DNA from: Leptasterias polaris
Taxonomy: Eukaryota; Echinodermata; Asteroidea; Forcipulatida; Asteriidae
Assembly (NCBI GenBank): GCA_037783415.1
Contig: JAZGTN010000170.1
Span: 5,054,564 to 5,118,563 of the forward strand
Length of the DNA stretch: 64,000 nucleotides
Reading direction: 5' to 3'
Positions 21,447 to 36,465 of this stretch are shown in pieces. Within the stretch, counting starts at the first letter, position 1. Every line of letters starts with the position of its first letter. The translations under genes were made by a program, and so were the position numbers. Below the pieces are notes generated by a model. That model ran no database searches. It saw nothing but the letters and a program-made list of their open reading frames with translations, and had not been told where the DNA came from.

Positions 21447-23590
21447 TTGAAGCACAGAACCCCCAGGTTGTGATAGATTCTTATATTTACGCAATCTATT
21501 AATAGCATGACCCCCAAAACGTTCTAATTCAAAATAATTATACCGTTTATTGGGTGTTTTTTTTATTTATTATTTTTTATTTTATTTATTTATTTTTTTT
21601 TGGGGGGGGGGGTCTCAACTTTTAAGATTAATCTTTTTTGTTTTTGGTTTGCTTCATTTATTGAATTGTTTATTTCATTGATTTGCTTATATATTTCTTC
21701 TTCCTTTTTCATTTTGTTAATTTTTGAGTCTCCATTCAGTATAGATACATGTTGCCGTCTGTTGTTTTCTCCCAGTCTGGTTGGGTGCACTCGTATGGCT
21801 ATACATTGTAAACTCACGGGTAAAAGTACCAACACCTTACTAGCGCAGTGGGATAAGGTGCTGGGACTGTCTCAACACTTGGACCACGCGATCCGGGTTC
21901 GAATGCCGTCTGCACTAATATAGGTTCAAGGCCTTTTGCTGTCTGTGGCAACAGTGTGATTGGGATCTGCCTTGCTTCCTCCCCTAAAGTGGTCAGGGCC
22001 CTAGTGGCTAGGCAGGGGAGACAGGGGAGGATATGCTGCTGGGTCAATTTGCCACAAAATAAGGGAACTAATCGTTGCTGCAGAAGAGGGGCGTAGTGTG
22101 CGCTATCTAAACCTCTCCAGCGCGTGAACGCCTGACACTACCAGCAACGTAACTTTTTAATCTTTTTTTAAATATAATATAAGGTATGAGATTTTACTGT
22201 GACGCTTTTTTGGTTATTTTATTTATTTATTTATTGTTTATTATTTTCATTTTTGTCATTTGTTGATGCAACTACGCAATAAAAGTTACATGAAATACTG
22301 CAAAAAACATTTTATTGAAGAAACAATTGCAAAAAAAGAAACCCAAAACACTGTATCAGAATAAGCCATTTGCGAGTTAAATTTGAATAATGTCTGGTAC
22401 AATGACTAGTTTAGTCACAAGTTACCGCTTAAATTTGAATTCCTCAGACTATCGAGACAGTTGCTATGTCACATGGTTCGGGGCAAGCTTTTGCATAGCA
22501 ACCTCCAGATGAGCAAACCCTGGTACCATTGTGTCATACACATCCATTCAGAATTGTGTATGGGTGTTCACCGTCTCTTACGTAACTAAGCAAAAGCTTG
22601 CCCCTAATCATGTGACATAGCAACTGTCTCGATAGTCTGAGGAATTCAAATTTAAGCGGTAACTTGTGACTAAACAAGTCATTGTACCAGACATTATTCA
22701 AATGTAACTCGCAAATGGCTTATTAGTTGCGATGATCGTAACCCTCTCTAGTATTTTAAAATAATTGGTGACTGTATGCATGTGACTGCGGTTTCATTGT
22801 TGGGGCTGGACTTGTACACATGCATATAGAGCCACGCAGTGCAGGGGAGACTTGATAAATTTAGGCTTTTAAAGTTGGCCCTATTTTACTTGGCAAGTGG
22901 ACTCTGCTGGAGAAGTGGGCAAGTGGGAGTGCATTTAGTTGGGTGCTCAAGACAGGAAAGGAAATGCTGTGACTCGGTCGCCACACCATGATGGGAACTA
23001 GATATCAGCCGGTCAGTCCGTGAAACCGGACTCGCGGCGCTTTATAAGCATGACATGTCACCCCGTAATTTTTACATTGTTTACCCAAGCCGTATTTTTT
23101 GTTTTTTTCATCTGTACGAAAAACACAAATCAGAATAATGCAACATAATTTGTTGGTTTAATTGCCGCGTAGCATTTAATTTTCTTTTCCGTTGCAATTA
23201 ATATATAATTTTTATTTATTAATTTTTTGGGTAGGGAAATTTTTCAAGATTGATGCCCGGACGTAGGGAAACCTTCACCGGCGTTGAGGTGTTTTCACTT
23301 GGAAGGAAACAAACTATAGACGGGCCTTGGACTCCCCACTAAATAAACTCCCATAGGAACCAATGCTAAAAATCGTGTAAGTCTCCGGACAACTATTAAC
23401 TTCAGAATTCTTTTCAATTTTTGGCAGGTCAGCCGTTTGGAATTTTTTCTAGCGACCCCAGAAAAAAACACACCAGAAAATGAAATTTTCCCTAAACCGA
23501 CTTGCTGCCAGTTTTCGTGAAGCACTTCTCCACTTCCCCGGTCAAATAGGGCCAACTTTAACGCCTAAATTGATCAAGTCTCCTCAAAAG
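21447..23590 (+). repeat. Satellite unit, copy 11
   Basis: 2,144 bp; tract T9/G11. I noticed no private substitution. A box 21841-21852, foldback 22360-22724. Confidence 0.97.
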
Positions 23591-25736
23591 TTGAAGCACA
23601 GAACCCCCAGGTTGTGATAGATTCTTATATTTACGCAATCTATTAATAGCATGACCCCCAAAACGTTCTAATTCAAAATAATTATACCGTTTATTGGGTG
23701 TTTTTTTTATTTATTATTTTTTATTTTATTTATTTATTTTTTTTTGGGGGGGGGGGGGTCTCAACTTTTAAGATTAATCTTTTTTGTTTTTGGTTTGCTT
23801 CATTTATTGAATTGTTTATTTCATTGATTTGCTTATATATTTCTTCTTCCTTTTTCATTTTGTTAATTTTTGAGTCTCCATTCAGTATAGATACATGTTG
23901 CCGTCTGTTGTTTTCTCCCAGTCTGGTTGGGTGCACTCGTATGGCTATACATTGTAAACTCACGGGTAAAAGTACCAACACCTTACTAGCGCAGTGGGAT
24001 AAGGTGCTGGGACTGTCTCAACACTTGGACCACGCGATCCGGGTTCGAATGCCGTCTGCACTAATATAGGTTCAAGGCCTTTTGCTGTCTGTGGCAACAG
24101 TGTGATTGGGATCTGCCTTGCTTCCTCCCCTAAAGTGGTCAGGGCCCTAGTGGCTAGGCAGGGGAGACAGGGGAGGATATGCTGCTGGGTCAATTTGCCA
24201 CAAAATAAGGGAACTAATCGTTGCTGCAGAAGAGGGGCGTAGTGTGCGCTATCTAAACCTCTCCAGCGCGTGAACGCCTGACACTACCAGCAACGTAACT
24301 TTTTAATCTTTTTTTAAATATAATATAAGGTATGAGATTTTACTGTGACGCTTTTTTGGTTATTTTATTTATTTATTTATTGTTTATTATTTTCATTTTT
24401 GTCATTTGTTGATGCAACTACGCAATAAAAGTTACATGAAATACTGCAAAAAACATTTTATTGAAGAAACAATTGCAAAAAAAGAAACCCAAAACACTGT
24501 ATCAGAATAAGCCATTTGCGAGTTAAATTTGAATAATGTCTGGTACAATGACTAGTTTAGTCACAAGTTACCGCTTAAATTTGAATTCCTCAGACTATCG
24601 AGACAGTTGCTATGTCACATGGTTCGGGGCAAGCTTTTGCATAGCAACCTCCAGATGAGCAAACCCTGGTACCATTGTGTCATACACATCCATTCAGAAT
24701 TGTGTATGGGTGTTCACCGTCTCTTACGTAACTAAGCAAAAGCTTGCCCCTAATCATGTGACATAGCAACTGTCTCGATAGTCTGAGGAATTCAAATTTA
24801 AGCGGTAACTTGTGACTAAACAAGTCATTGTACCAGACATTATTCAAATGTAACTCGCAAATGGCTTATTAGTTGCGATGATCGTAACCCTCTCTAGTAT
24901 TTTAAAATAATTGGTGACTGTATGCATGTGACTGCGGTTTCATTGTTGGGGCTGGACTTGTACACATGCATATAGAGCCACGCAGTGCAGGGGAGACTTG
25001 ATAAATTTAGGCTTTTAAAGTTGGCCCTATTTTACTTGGCAAGTGGACTCTGCTGGAGAAGTGGGCAAGTGGGAGTGCATTTAGTTGGGTGCTCAAGACA
25101 GGAAAGGAAATGCTGTGACTCGGTCGCCACACCATGATGGGAACTAGATATCAGCCGGTCAGTCCGTGAAACCGGACTCGCGGCGCTTTATAAGCATGAC
25201 ATGTCACCCCGTAATTTTTACATTGTTTACCCAAGCCGTATTTTTTGTTTTTTTCATCTGTACGAAAAACACAAATCAGAATAATGCAACATAATTTGTT
25301 GGTTTAATTGCCGCGTAGCATTTAATTTTCTTTTCCGTTGCAATTAATATATAATTTTTATTTATTAATTTTTTGGGTAGGGAAATTTTTCAAGATTGAT
25401 GCCCGGACGTAGGGAAACCTTCACCGGCGTTGAGGTGTTTTCACTTGGAAGGAAACAAACTATAGACGGGCCTTGGACTCCCCACTAAATAAACTCCCAT
25501 AGGAACCAATGCTAAAAATCGTGTAAGTCTCCGGACAACTATTAACTTCAGAATTCTTTTCAATTTTTGGCAGGTCAGCCGTTTGGAATTTTTTCTAGCG
25601 ACCCCAGAAAAAAACACACCAGAAAATGAAATTTTCCCTAAACCGACTTGCTGCCAGTTTTCGTGAAGCACTTCTCCACTTCCCCGGTCAAATAGGGCCA
25701 ACTTTAACGCCTAAATTGATCAAGTCTCCTCAAAAG
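23591..25736 (+). repeat. Satellite unit, copy 12
   Basis: 2,146 bp; tract T9/G13. I noticed no private substitution. A box 23987-23998, foldback 24506-24870. Confidence 0.97.
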
Positions 25737-27883
25737 TTGAAGCACAGAACCCCCAGGTTGTGATAGATTCTTATATTTACGCAATCTATTAATAGCATGA
25801 CCCCCAAAACGTTCTAATTCAAAATAATTATACCGTTTATTGGGTGTTTTTTTTATTTATTATTTTTTATTTTATTTATTTATTTTTTTTTGGGGGGGGG
25901 GGGGGTCTCAACTTTTAAGATTAATCTTTTTTGTTTTTGGTTTGCTTCATTTATTGAATTGTTTATTTCATTGATTTGCTTATATATTTCTTCTTCCTTT
26001 TTCATTTTGTTAATTTTTGAGTCTCCATTCAGTATAGATACATGTTGCCGTCTGTTGTTTTCTCCCAGTCTGGTTGGGTGCACTCGTATGGCTATACATT
26101 GTAAACTCACGGGTAAAAGTACCAACACCTTACTAGCGCAGTGGGATAAGGTGCTGGGACTGTCTCAACACTTGGACCACGCGATCCGGGTTCGAATGCC
26201 GTCTGCACTAATATAGGTTCAAGGCCTTTTGCTGTCTGTGGCAACAGTGTGATTGGGATCTGCCTTGCTTCCTCCCCTAAAGTGGTCAGGGCCCTAGTGG
26301 CTAGGCAGGGGAGACAGGGGAGGATATGCTGCTGGGTCAATTTGCCACAAAATAAGGGAACTAATCGTTGCTGCAGAAGAGGGGCGTAGTGTGCGCTATC
26401 TAAACCTCTCCAGCGCGTGAACGCCTGACACTACCAGCAACGTAACTTTTTAATCTTTTTTTAAATATAATATAAGGTATGAGATTTTACTGTGACGCTT
26501 TTTTGGTTATTTTATTTATTTATTTATTGTTTATTATTTTCATTTTTGTCATTTGTTGATGCAACTACGCAATAAAAGTTACATGAAATACTGCAAAAAA
26601 CATTTTATTGAAGAAACAATTGCAAAAAAAGAAACCCAAAACACTGTATCAGAATAAGCCATTTGCGAGTTAAATTTGAATAATGTCTGGTACAATGACT
26701 AGTTTAGTCACAAGTTACCGCTTAAATTTGAATTCCTCAGACTATCGAGACAGTTGCTATGTCACATGGTTCGGGGCAAGCTTTTGCATAGCAACCTCCA
26801 GATGAGCAAACCCTGGTACCATTGTGTCATACACATCCATTCAGAATTGTGTATGGGTGTTCACCGTCTCTTACGTAACTAAGCAAAAGCTTGCCCCTAA
26901 TCATGTGACATAGCAACTGTCTCGATAGTCTGAGGAATTCAAATTTAAGCGGTAACTTGTGACTAAACAAGTCATTGTACCAGACATTATTCAAATGTAA
27001 CTCGCAAATGGCTTATTAGTTGCGATGATCGTAACCCTCTCTAGTATTTTAAAATAATTGGTGACTGTATGCATGTGACTGCGGTTTCATTGTTGGGGCT
27101 GGACTTGTACACATGCATATAGAGCCACGCAGTGCAGGGGAGACTTGATAAATTTAGGCTTTTAAAGTTGGCCCTATTTTACTTGGCAAGTGGACTCTGC
27201 TGGAGAAGTGGGCAAGTGGGAGTGCATTTAGTTGGGTGCTCAAGACAGGAAAGGAAATGCTGTGACTCGGTCGCCACACCATGATGGGAACTAGATATCA
27301 GCCGGTCAGTCCGTGAAACCGGACTCGCGGCGCTTTATAAGCATGACATGTCACCCCGTAATTTTTACATTGTTTACCCAAGCCGTATTTTTTGTTTTTT
27401 TCATCTGTACGAAAAACACAAATCAGAATAATGCAACATAATTTGTTGGTTTAATTGCCGCGTAGCATTTAATTTTCTTTTCCGTTGCAATTAATATATA
27501 ATTTTTATTTATTAATTTTTTGGGTAGGGAAATTTTTCAAGATTGATGCCCGGACGTAGGGAAACCTTCACCGGCGTTGAGGTGTTTTCACTTGGAAGGA
27601 AACAAACTATAGACGGGCCTTGGACTCCCCACTAAATAAACTCCCATAGGAACCAATGCTAAAAATCGTGTAAGTCTCCGGACAACTATTAACTTCAGAA
27701 TTCTTTTCAATTTTTGGCAGGTCAGCCGTTTGGAATTTTTTCTAGCGACCCCAGAAAAAAACACACCAGAAAATGAAATTTTCCCTAAACCGACTTGCTG
27801 CCAGTTTTCGTGAAGCACTTCTCCACTTCCCCGGTCAAATAGGGCCAACTTTAACGCCTAAATTGATCAAGTCTCCTCAAAAG
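25737..27883 (+). repeat. Satellite unit, copy 13
   Basis: 2,147 bp; tract T9/G14, the longest G-run in the window. I noticed no private substitution. A box 26134-26145, foldback 26653-27017. Confidence 0.97.
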
Positions 27884-30029
27884 TTGAAGCACAGAACCCC
27901 CAGGTTGTGATAGATTCTTATATTTACGCAATCTATTAATAGCATGACCCCCAAAACGTTCTAATTCAAAATAATTATACCGTTTATTGGGTGTTTTTTT
28001 TATTTATTATTTTTTATTTTATTTATTTATTTTTTTTTTTGGGGGGGGGGGTCTCAACTTTTAAGATTAATCTTTTTTGTTTTTGGTTTGCTTCATTTAT
28101 TGAATTGTTTATTTCATTGATTTGCTTATATATTTCTTCTTCCTTTTTCATTTTGTTAATTTTTGAGTCTCCATTCAGTATAGATACATGTTGCCGTCTG
28201 TTGTTTTCTCCCAGTCTGGTTGGGTGCACTCGTATGGCTATACATTGTAAACTCACGGGTAAAAGTACCAACACCTTACTAGCGCAGTGGGATAAGGTGC
28301 TGGGACTGTCTCAACACTTGGACCACGCGATCCGGGTTCGAATGCCGTCTGCACTAATATAGGTTCAAGGCCTTTTGCTGTCTGTGGCAACAGTGTGATT
28401 GGGATCTGCCTTGCTTCCTCCCCTAAAGTGGTCAGGGCCCTAGTGGCTAGGCAGGGGAGACAGGGGAGGATATGCTGCTGGGTCAATTTGCCACAAAATA
28501 AGGGAACTAATCGTTGCTGCAGAAGAGGGGCGTAGTGTGCGCTATCTAAACCTCTCCAGCGCGTGAACGCCTGACACTACCAGCAACGTAACTTTTTAAT
28601 CTTTTTTTAAATATAATATAAGGTATGAGATTTTACTGTGATGCTTTTTTGGTTATTTTATTTATTTATTTATTGTTTATTATTTTCATTTTTGTCATTT
28701 GTTGATGCAACTACGCAATAAAAGTTACATGAAATACTGCAAAAAACATTTTATTGAAGAAACAATTGCAAAAAAAGAAACCCAAAACACTGTATCAGAA
28801 TAAGCCATTTGCGAGTTAAATTTGAATAATGTCTGGTACAATGACTAGTTTAGTCACAAGTTACCGCTTAAATTTGAATTCCTCAGACTATCGAGACAGT
28901 TGCTATGTCACATGGTTCGGGGCAAGCTTTTGCATAGCAACCTCCAGATGAGCAAACCCTGGTACCATTGTGTCATACACATCCATTCAGAATTGTGTAT
29001 GGGTGTTCACCGTCTCTTACGTAACTAAGCAAAAGCTTGCCCCTAATCATGTGACATAGCAACTGTCTCGATAGTCTGAGGAATTCAAATTTAAGCGGTA
29101 ACTTGTGACTAAACAAGTCATTGTACCAGACATTATTCAAATGTAACTCGCAAATGGCTTATTAGTTGCGATGATCGTAACCCTCTCTAGTATTTTAAAA
29201 TAATTGGTGACTGTATGCATGTGACTGCGGTTTCATTGTTGGGGCTGGACTTGTACACATGCATATAGAGCCACGCAGTGCAGGGGAGACTTGATAAATT
29301 TAGGCTTTTAAAGTTGGCCCTATTTTACTTGGCAAGTGGACTCTGCTGGAGAAGTGGGCAAGTGGGAGTGCATTTAGTTGGGTGCTCAAGACAGGAAAGG
29401 AAATGCTGTGACTCGGTCGCCACACCATGATGGGAACTAGATATCAGCCGGTCAGTCCGTGAAACCGGACTCGCGGCGCTTTATAAGCATGACATGTCAC
29501 CCCGTAATTTTTACATTGTTTACCCAAGCCGTATTTTTTGTTTTTTTCATCTGTACGAAAAACACAAATCAGAATAATGCAACATAATTTGTTGGTTTAA
29601 TTGCCGCGTAGCATTTAATTTTCTTTTCCGTTGCAATTAATATATAATTTTTATTTATTAATTTTTTGGGTAGGGAAATTTTTCAAGATTGATGCCCGGA
29701 CGTAGGGAAACCTTCACCGGCGTTGAGGTGTTTTCACTTGGAAGGAAACAAACTATAGACGGGCCTTGGACTCCCCACTAAATAAACTCCCATAGGAACC
29801 AATGCTAAAAATCGTGTAAGTCTCCGGACAACTATTAACTTCAGAATTCTTTTCAATTTTTGGCAGGTCAGCCGTTTGGAATTTTTTCTAGCGACCCCAG
29901 AAAAAAACACACCAGAAAATGAAATTTTCCCTAAACCGACTTGCTGCCAGTTTTCGTGAAGCACTTCTCCACTTCCCCGGTCAAATAGGGCCAACTTTAA
30001 CGCCTAAATTGATCAAGTCTCCTCAAAAG
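27884..30029 (+). repeat. Satellite unit, copy 14
   Basis: 2,146 bp; tract T11/G11. Private C-to-T at 28642. A box 28280-28291, foldback 28799-29163. Confidence 0.97.
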
Positions 30030-32174
30030 TTGAAGCACAGAACCCCCAGGTTGTGATAGATTCTTATATTTACGCAATCTATTAATAGCATGACCCCCAA
30101 AACGTTCTAATTCAAAATAATTATACCGTTTATTGGGTGTTTTTTTTATTTATTATTTTTTATTTTATTTATTTATTTTTTTTTTTGGGGGGGGGGTCTC
30201 AACTTTTAAGATTAATCTTTTTTGTTTTTGGTTTGCTTCATTTATTGAATTGTTTATTTCATTGATTTGCTTATATATTTCTTCTTCCTTTTTCATTTTG
30301 TTAATTTTTGAGTCTCCATTCAGTATAGATACATGTTGCCGTCTGTTGTTTTCTCCCAGTCTGGTTGGGTGCACTCGTATGGCTATACATTGTAAACTCA
30401 CGGGTAAAAGTACCAACACCTTACTAGCGCAGTGGGATAAGGTGCTGGGACTGTCTCAACACTTGGACCACGCGATCCGGGTTCGAATGCCGTCTGCACT
30501 AATATAGGTTCAAGGCCTTTTGCTGTCTGTGGCAACAGTGTGATTGGGATCTGCCTTGCTTCCTCCCCTAAAGTGGTCAGGGCCCTAGTGGCTAGGCAGG
30601 GGAGACAGGGGAGGATATGCTGCTGGGTCAATTTGCCACAAAATAAGGGAACTAATCGTTGCTGCAGAAGAGGGGCGTAGTGTGCGCTATCTAAACCTCT
30701 CCAGCGCGTGAACGCCTGACACTACCAGCAACGTAACTTTTTAATCTTTTTTTAAATATAATATAAGGTATGAGATTTTACTGTGACGCTTTTTTGGTTA
30801 TTTTATTTATTTATTTATTGTTTATTATTTTCATTTTTGTCATTTGTTGATGCAACTACGCAATAAAAGTTACATGAAATACTGCAAAAAACATTTTATT
30901 GAAGAAACAATTGCAAAAAAAGAAACCCAAAACACTGTATCAGAATAAGCCATTTGCGAGTTAAATTTGAATAATGTCTGGTACAATGACTAGTTTAGTC
31001 ACAAGTTACCGCTTAAATTTGAATTCCTCAGACTATCGAGACAGTTGCTATGTCACATGGTTCGGGGCAAGCTTTTGCATAGCAACCTCCAGATGAGCAA
31101 ACCCTGGTACCATTGTGTCATACACATCCATTCAGAATTGTGTATGGGTGTTCACCGTCTCTTACGTAACTAAGCAAAAGCTTGCCCCTAATCATGTGAC
31201 ATAGCAACTGTCTCGATAGTCTGAGGAATTCAAATTTAAGCGGTAACTTGTGACTAAACAAGTCATTGTACCAGACATTATTCAAATGTAACTCGCAAAT
31301 GGCTTATTAGTTGCGATGATCGTAACCCTCTCTAGTATTTTAAAATAATTGGTGACTGTATGCATGTGACTGCGGTTTCATTGTTGGGGCTGGACTTGTA
31401 CACATGCATATAGAGCCACGCAGTGCAGGGGAGACTTGATAAATTTAGGCTTTTAAAGTTGGCCCTATTTTACTTGGCAAGTGGACTCTGCTGGAGAAGT
31501 GGGCAAGTGGGAGTGCATTTAGTTGGGTGCTCAAGACAGGAAAGGAAATGCTGTGACTCGGTCGCCACACCATGATGGGAACTAGATATCAGCCGGTCAG
31601 TCCGTGAAACCGGACTCGCGGCGCTTTATAAGCATGACATGTCACCCCGTAATTTTTACATTGTTTACCCAAGCCGTATTTTTTGTTTTTTTCATCTGTA
31701 CGAAAAACACAAATCAGAATAATGCAACATAATTTGTTGGTTTAATTGCCGCGTAGCATTTAATTTTCTTTTCCGTTGCAATTAATATATAATTTTTATT
31801 TATTAATTTTTTGGGTAGGGAAATTTTTCAAGATTGATGCCCGGACGTAGGGAAACCTTCACCGGCGTTGAGGTGTTTTCACTTGGAAGGAAACAAACTA
31901 TAGACGGGCCTTGGACTCCCCACTAAATAAACTCCCATAGGAACCAATGCTAAAAATCGTGTAAGTCTCCGGACAACTATTAACTTCAGAATTCTTTTCA
32001 ATTTTTGGCAGGTCAGCCGTTTGGAATTTTTTCTAGCGACCCCAGAAAAAAAAACACCAGAAAATGAAATTTTCCCTAAACCGACTTGCTGCCAGTTTTC
32101 GTGAAGCACTTCTCCACTTCCCCGGTCAAATAGGGCCAACTTTAACGCCTAAATTGATCAAGTCTCCTCAAAAG
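30030..32174 (+). repeat. Satellite unit, copy 15
   Basis: 2,145 bp; tract T11/G10. Private C-to-A at 32053 extends an A-run. A box 30425-30436, foldback 30944-31308. Confidence 0.97.
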
Positions 32175-34320
32175 TTGAAGCACAGAACCCCCAGGTTGTG
32201 ATAGATTCTTATATTTACGCAATCTATTAATAGCATGACCCCCAAAACGTTCTAATTCAAAATAATTATACCGTTTATTGGGTGTTTTTTTTATTTATTA
32301 TTTTTTATTTTATTTATTTATTTTTTTTTTTGGGGGGGGGGGTCTCAACTTTTAAGATTAATCTTTTTTGTTTTTGGTTTGCTTCATTTATTGAATTGTT
32401 TATTTCATTGATTTGCTTATATATTTCTTCTTCCTTTTTCATTTTGTTAATTTTTGAGTCTCCATTCAGTATAGATACATGTTGCCGTCTGTTGTTTTCT
32501 CCCAGTCTGGTTGGGTGCACTCGTATGGCTATACATTGTAAACTCACGGGTAAAAGTACCAACACCTTACTAGCGCAGTGGGATAAGGTGCTGGGACTGT
32601 CTCAACACTTGGACCACGCGATCCGGGTTCGAATGCCGTCTGCACTAATATAGGTTCAAGGCCTTTTGCTGTCTGTGGCAACAGTGTGATTGGGATCTGC
32701 CTTGCTTCCTCCCCTAAAGTGGTCAGGGCCCTAGTGGCTAGGCAGGGGAGACATGGGAGGATATGCTGCTGGGTCAATTTGCCACAAAATAAGGGAACTA
32801 ATCGTTGCTGCAGAAGAGGGGCGTAGTGTGCGCTATCTAAACCTCTCCAGCGCGTGAACGCCTGACACTACCAGCAACGTAACTTTTTAATCTTTTTTTA
32901 AATATAATATAAGGTATGAGATTTTACTGTGACGCTTTTTTGGTTATTTTATTTATTTATTTATTGTTTATTATTTTCATTTTTGTCATTTGTTGATGCA
33001 ACTACGCAATAAAAGTTACATGAAATACTGCAAAAAACATTTTATTGAAGAAACAATTGCAAAAAAAGAAACCCAAAACACTGTATCAGAATAAGCCATT
33101 TGCGAGTTAAATTTGAATAATGTCTGGTACAATGACTAGTTTAGTCACAAGTTACCGCTTAAATTTGAATTCCTCAGACTATCGAGACAGTTGCTATGTC
33201 ACATGGTTCGGGGCAAGCTTTTGCATAGCAACCTCCAGATGAGCAAACCCTGGTACCATTGTGTCATACACATCCATTCAGAATTGTGTATGGGTGTTCA
33301 CCGTCTCTTACGTAACTAAGCAAAAGCTTGCCCCTAATCATGTGACATAGCAACTGTCTCGATAGTCTGAGGAATTCAAATTTAAGCGGTAACTTGTGAC
33401 TAAACAAGTCATTGTACCAGACATTATTCAAATGTAACTCGCAAATGGCTTATTAGTTGCGATGATCGTAACCCTCTCTAGTATTTTAAAATAATTGGTG
33501 ACTGTATGCATGTGACTGCGGTTTCATTGTTGGGGCTGGACTTGTACACATGCATATAGAGCCACGCAGTGCAGGGGAGACTTGATAAATTTAGGCTTTT
33601 AAAGTTGGCCCTATTTTACTTGGCAAGTGGACTCTGCTGGAGAAGTGGGCAAGTGGGAGTGCATTTAGTTGGGTGCTCAAGACAGGAAAGGAAATGCTGT
33701 GACTCGGTCGCCACACCATGATGGGAACTAGATATCAGCCGGTCAGTCCGTGAAACCGGACTCGCGGCGCTTTATAAGCATGACATGTCACCCCGTAATT
33801 TTTACATTGTTTACCCAAGCCGTATTTTTTGTTTTTTTCATCTGTACGAAAAACACAAATCAGAATAATGCAACATAATTTGTTGGTTTAATTGCCGCGT
33901 AGCATTTAATTTTCTTTTCCGTTGCAATTAATATATAATTTTTATTTATTAATTTTTTGGGTAGGGAAATTTTTCAAGATTGATGCCCGGACGTAGGGAA
34001 ACCTTCACCGGCGTTGAGGTGTTTTCACTTGGAAGGAAACAAACTATAGACGGGCCTTGGACTCCCCACTAAATAAACTCCCATAGGAACCAATGCTAAA
34101 AATCGTGTAAGTCTCCGGACAACTATTAACTTCAGAATTCTTTTCAATTTTTGGCAGGTCAGCCGTTTGGAATTTTTTCTAGCGACCCCAGAAAAAAACA
34201 CACCAGAAAATGAAATTTTCCCTAAACCGACTTGCTGCCAGTTTTCGTGAAGCACTTCTCCACTTCCCCGGTCAAATAGGGCCAACTTTAACGCCTAAAT
34301 TGATCAAGTCTCCTCAAAAG
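32175..34320 (+). repeat. Satellite unit, copy 16
   Basis: 2,146 bp; tract T11/G11. Private G-to-T at 32754 in the purine-rich body of the SINE-like segment. A box 32571-32582, foldback 33090-33454. Confidence 0.97.
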
Positions 34321-36465
34321 TTGAAGCACAGAACCCCCAGGTTGTGATAGATTCTTATATTTACGCAATCTATTAATAGCATGACCCCCAAAACGTTCTA
34401 ATTCAAAATAATTATACCGTTTATTGGGTGTTTTTTTTATTTATTATTTTTTATTTTATTTATTTATTTTTTTTTGGTGGGGGGGGGTCTCAACTTTTAA
34501 GATTAATCTTTTTTGTTTTTGGTTTGCTTCATTTATTGAATTGTTTATTTCATTGATTTGCTTATATATTTCTTCTTCCTTTTTCATTTTGTTAATTTTT
34601 GAGTCTCCATTCAGTATAGATACATGTTGCCGTCTGTTGTTTTCTCCCAGTCTGGTTGGGTGCACTCGTATGGCTATACATTGTAAACTCACGGGTAAAA
34701 GTACCAACACCTTACTAGCGCAGTGGGATAAGGTGCTGGGACTGTCTCAACACTTGGACCACGCGATCCGGGTTCGAATGCCGTCTGCACTAATATAGGT
34801 TCAAGGCCTTTTGCTGTCTGTGGCAACAGTGTGATTGGGATCTGCCTTGCTTCCTCCCCTAAAGTGGTCAGGGCCCTAGTGGCTAGGCAGGGGAGACAGG
34901 GGAGGATATGCTGCTGGGTCAATTTGCCACAAAATAAGGGAACTAATCGTTGCTGCAGAAGAGGGGCGTAGTGTGCGCTATCTAAACCTCTCCAGCGCGT
35001 GAACGCCTGACACTACCAGCAACGTAACTTTTTAATCTTTTTTTAAATATAATATAAGGTATGAGATTTTACTGTGACGCTTTTTTGGTTATTTTATTTA
35101 TTTATTTATTGTTTATTATTTTCATTTTTGTCATTTGTTGATGCAACTACGCAATAAAAGTTACATGAAATACTGCAAAAAACATTTTATTGAAGAAACA
35201 ATTGCAAAAAAAGAAACCCAAAACACTGTATCAGAATAAGCCATTTGCGAGTTAAATTTGAATAATGTCTGGTACAATGACTAGTTTAGTCACAAGTTAC
35301 CGCTTAAATTTGAATTCCTCAGACTATCGAGACAGTTGCTATGTCACATGGTTCGGGGCAAGCTTTTGCATAGCAACCTCCAGATGAGCAAACCCTGGTA
35401 CCATTGTGTCATACACATCCATTCAGAATTGTGTATGGGTGTTCACCGTCTCTTACGTAACTAAGCAAAAGCTTGCCCCTAATCATGTGACATAGCAACT
35501 GTCTCGATAGTCTGAGGAATTCAAATTTAAGCGGTAACTTGTGACTAAACAAGTCATTGTACCAGACATTATTCAAATGTAACTCGCAAATGGCTTATTA
35601 GTTGCGATGATCGTAACCCTCTCTAGTATTTTAAAATAATTGGTGACTGTATGCATGTGACTGCGGTTTCATTGTTGGGGCTGGACTTGTACACATGCAT
35701 ATAGAGCCACGCAGTGCAGGGGAGACTTGATAAATTTAGGCTTTTAAAGTTGGCCCTATTTTACTTGGCAAGTGGACTCTGCTGGAGAAGTGGGCAAGTG
35801 GGAGTGCATTTAGTTGGGTGCTCAAGACAGGAAAGGAAATGCTGTGACTCGGTCGCCACACCATGATGGGAACTAGATATCAGCCGGTCAGTCCGTGAAA
35901 CCGGACTCGCGGCGCTTTATAAGCATGACATGTCACCCCGTAATTTTTACATTGTTTACCCAAGCCGTATTTTTTGTTTTTTTCATCTGTACGAAAAACA
36001 CAAATCAGAATAATGCAACATAATTTGTTGGTTTAATTGCCGCGTAGCATTTAATTTTCTTTTCCGTTGCAATTAATATATAATTTTTATTTATTAATTT
36101 TTTGGGTAGGGAAATTTTTCAAGATTGATGCCCGGACGTAGGGAAACCTTCACCGGCGTTGAGGTGTTTTCACTTGGAAGGAAACAAACTATAGACGGGC
36201 CTTGGACTCCCCACTAAATAAACTCCCATAGGAACCAATGCTAAAAATCGTGTAAGTCTCCGGACAACTATTAACTTCAGAATTCTTTTCAATTTTTGGC
36301 AGGTCAGCCGTTTGGAATTTTTTCTAGCGACCCCAGAAAAAAACACACCAGAAAATGAAATTTTCCCTAAACCGACTTGCTGCCAGTTTTCGTGAAGCAC
36401 TTCTCCACTTCCCCGGTCAAATAGGGCCAACTTTAACGCCTAAATTGATCAAGTCTCCTCAAAAG
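34321..36465 (+). repeat. Satellite unit, copy 17
   Basis: 2,145 bp. T9 followed by a G-run interrupted by a T at 34478, the only interrupted G-run in the array. A box 34716-34727, foldback 35235-35599. Confidence 0.97.
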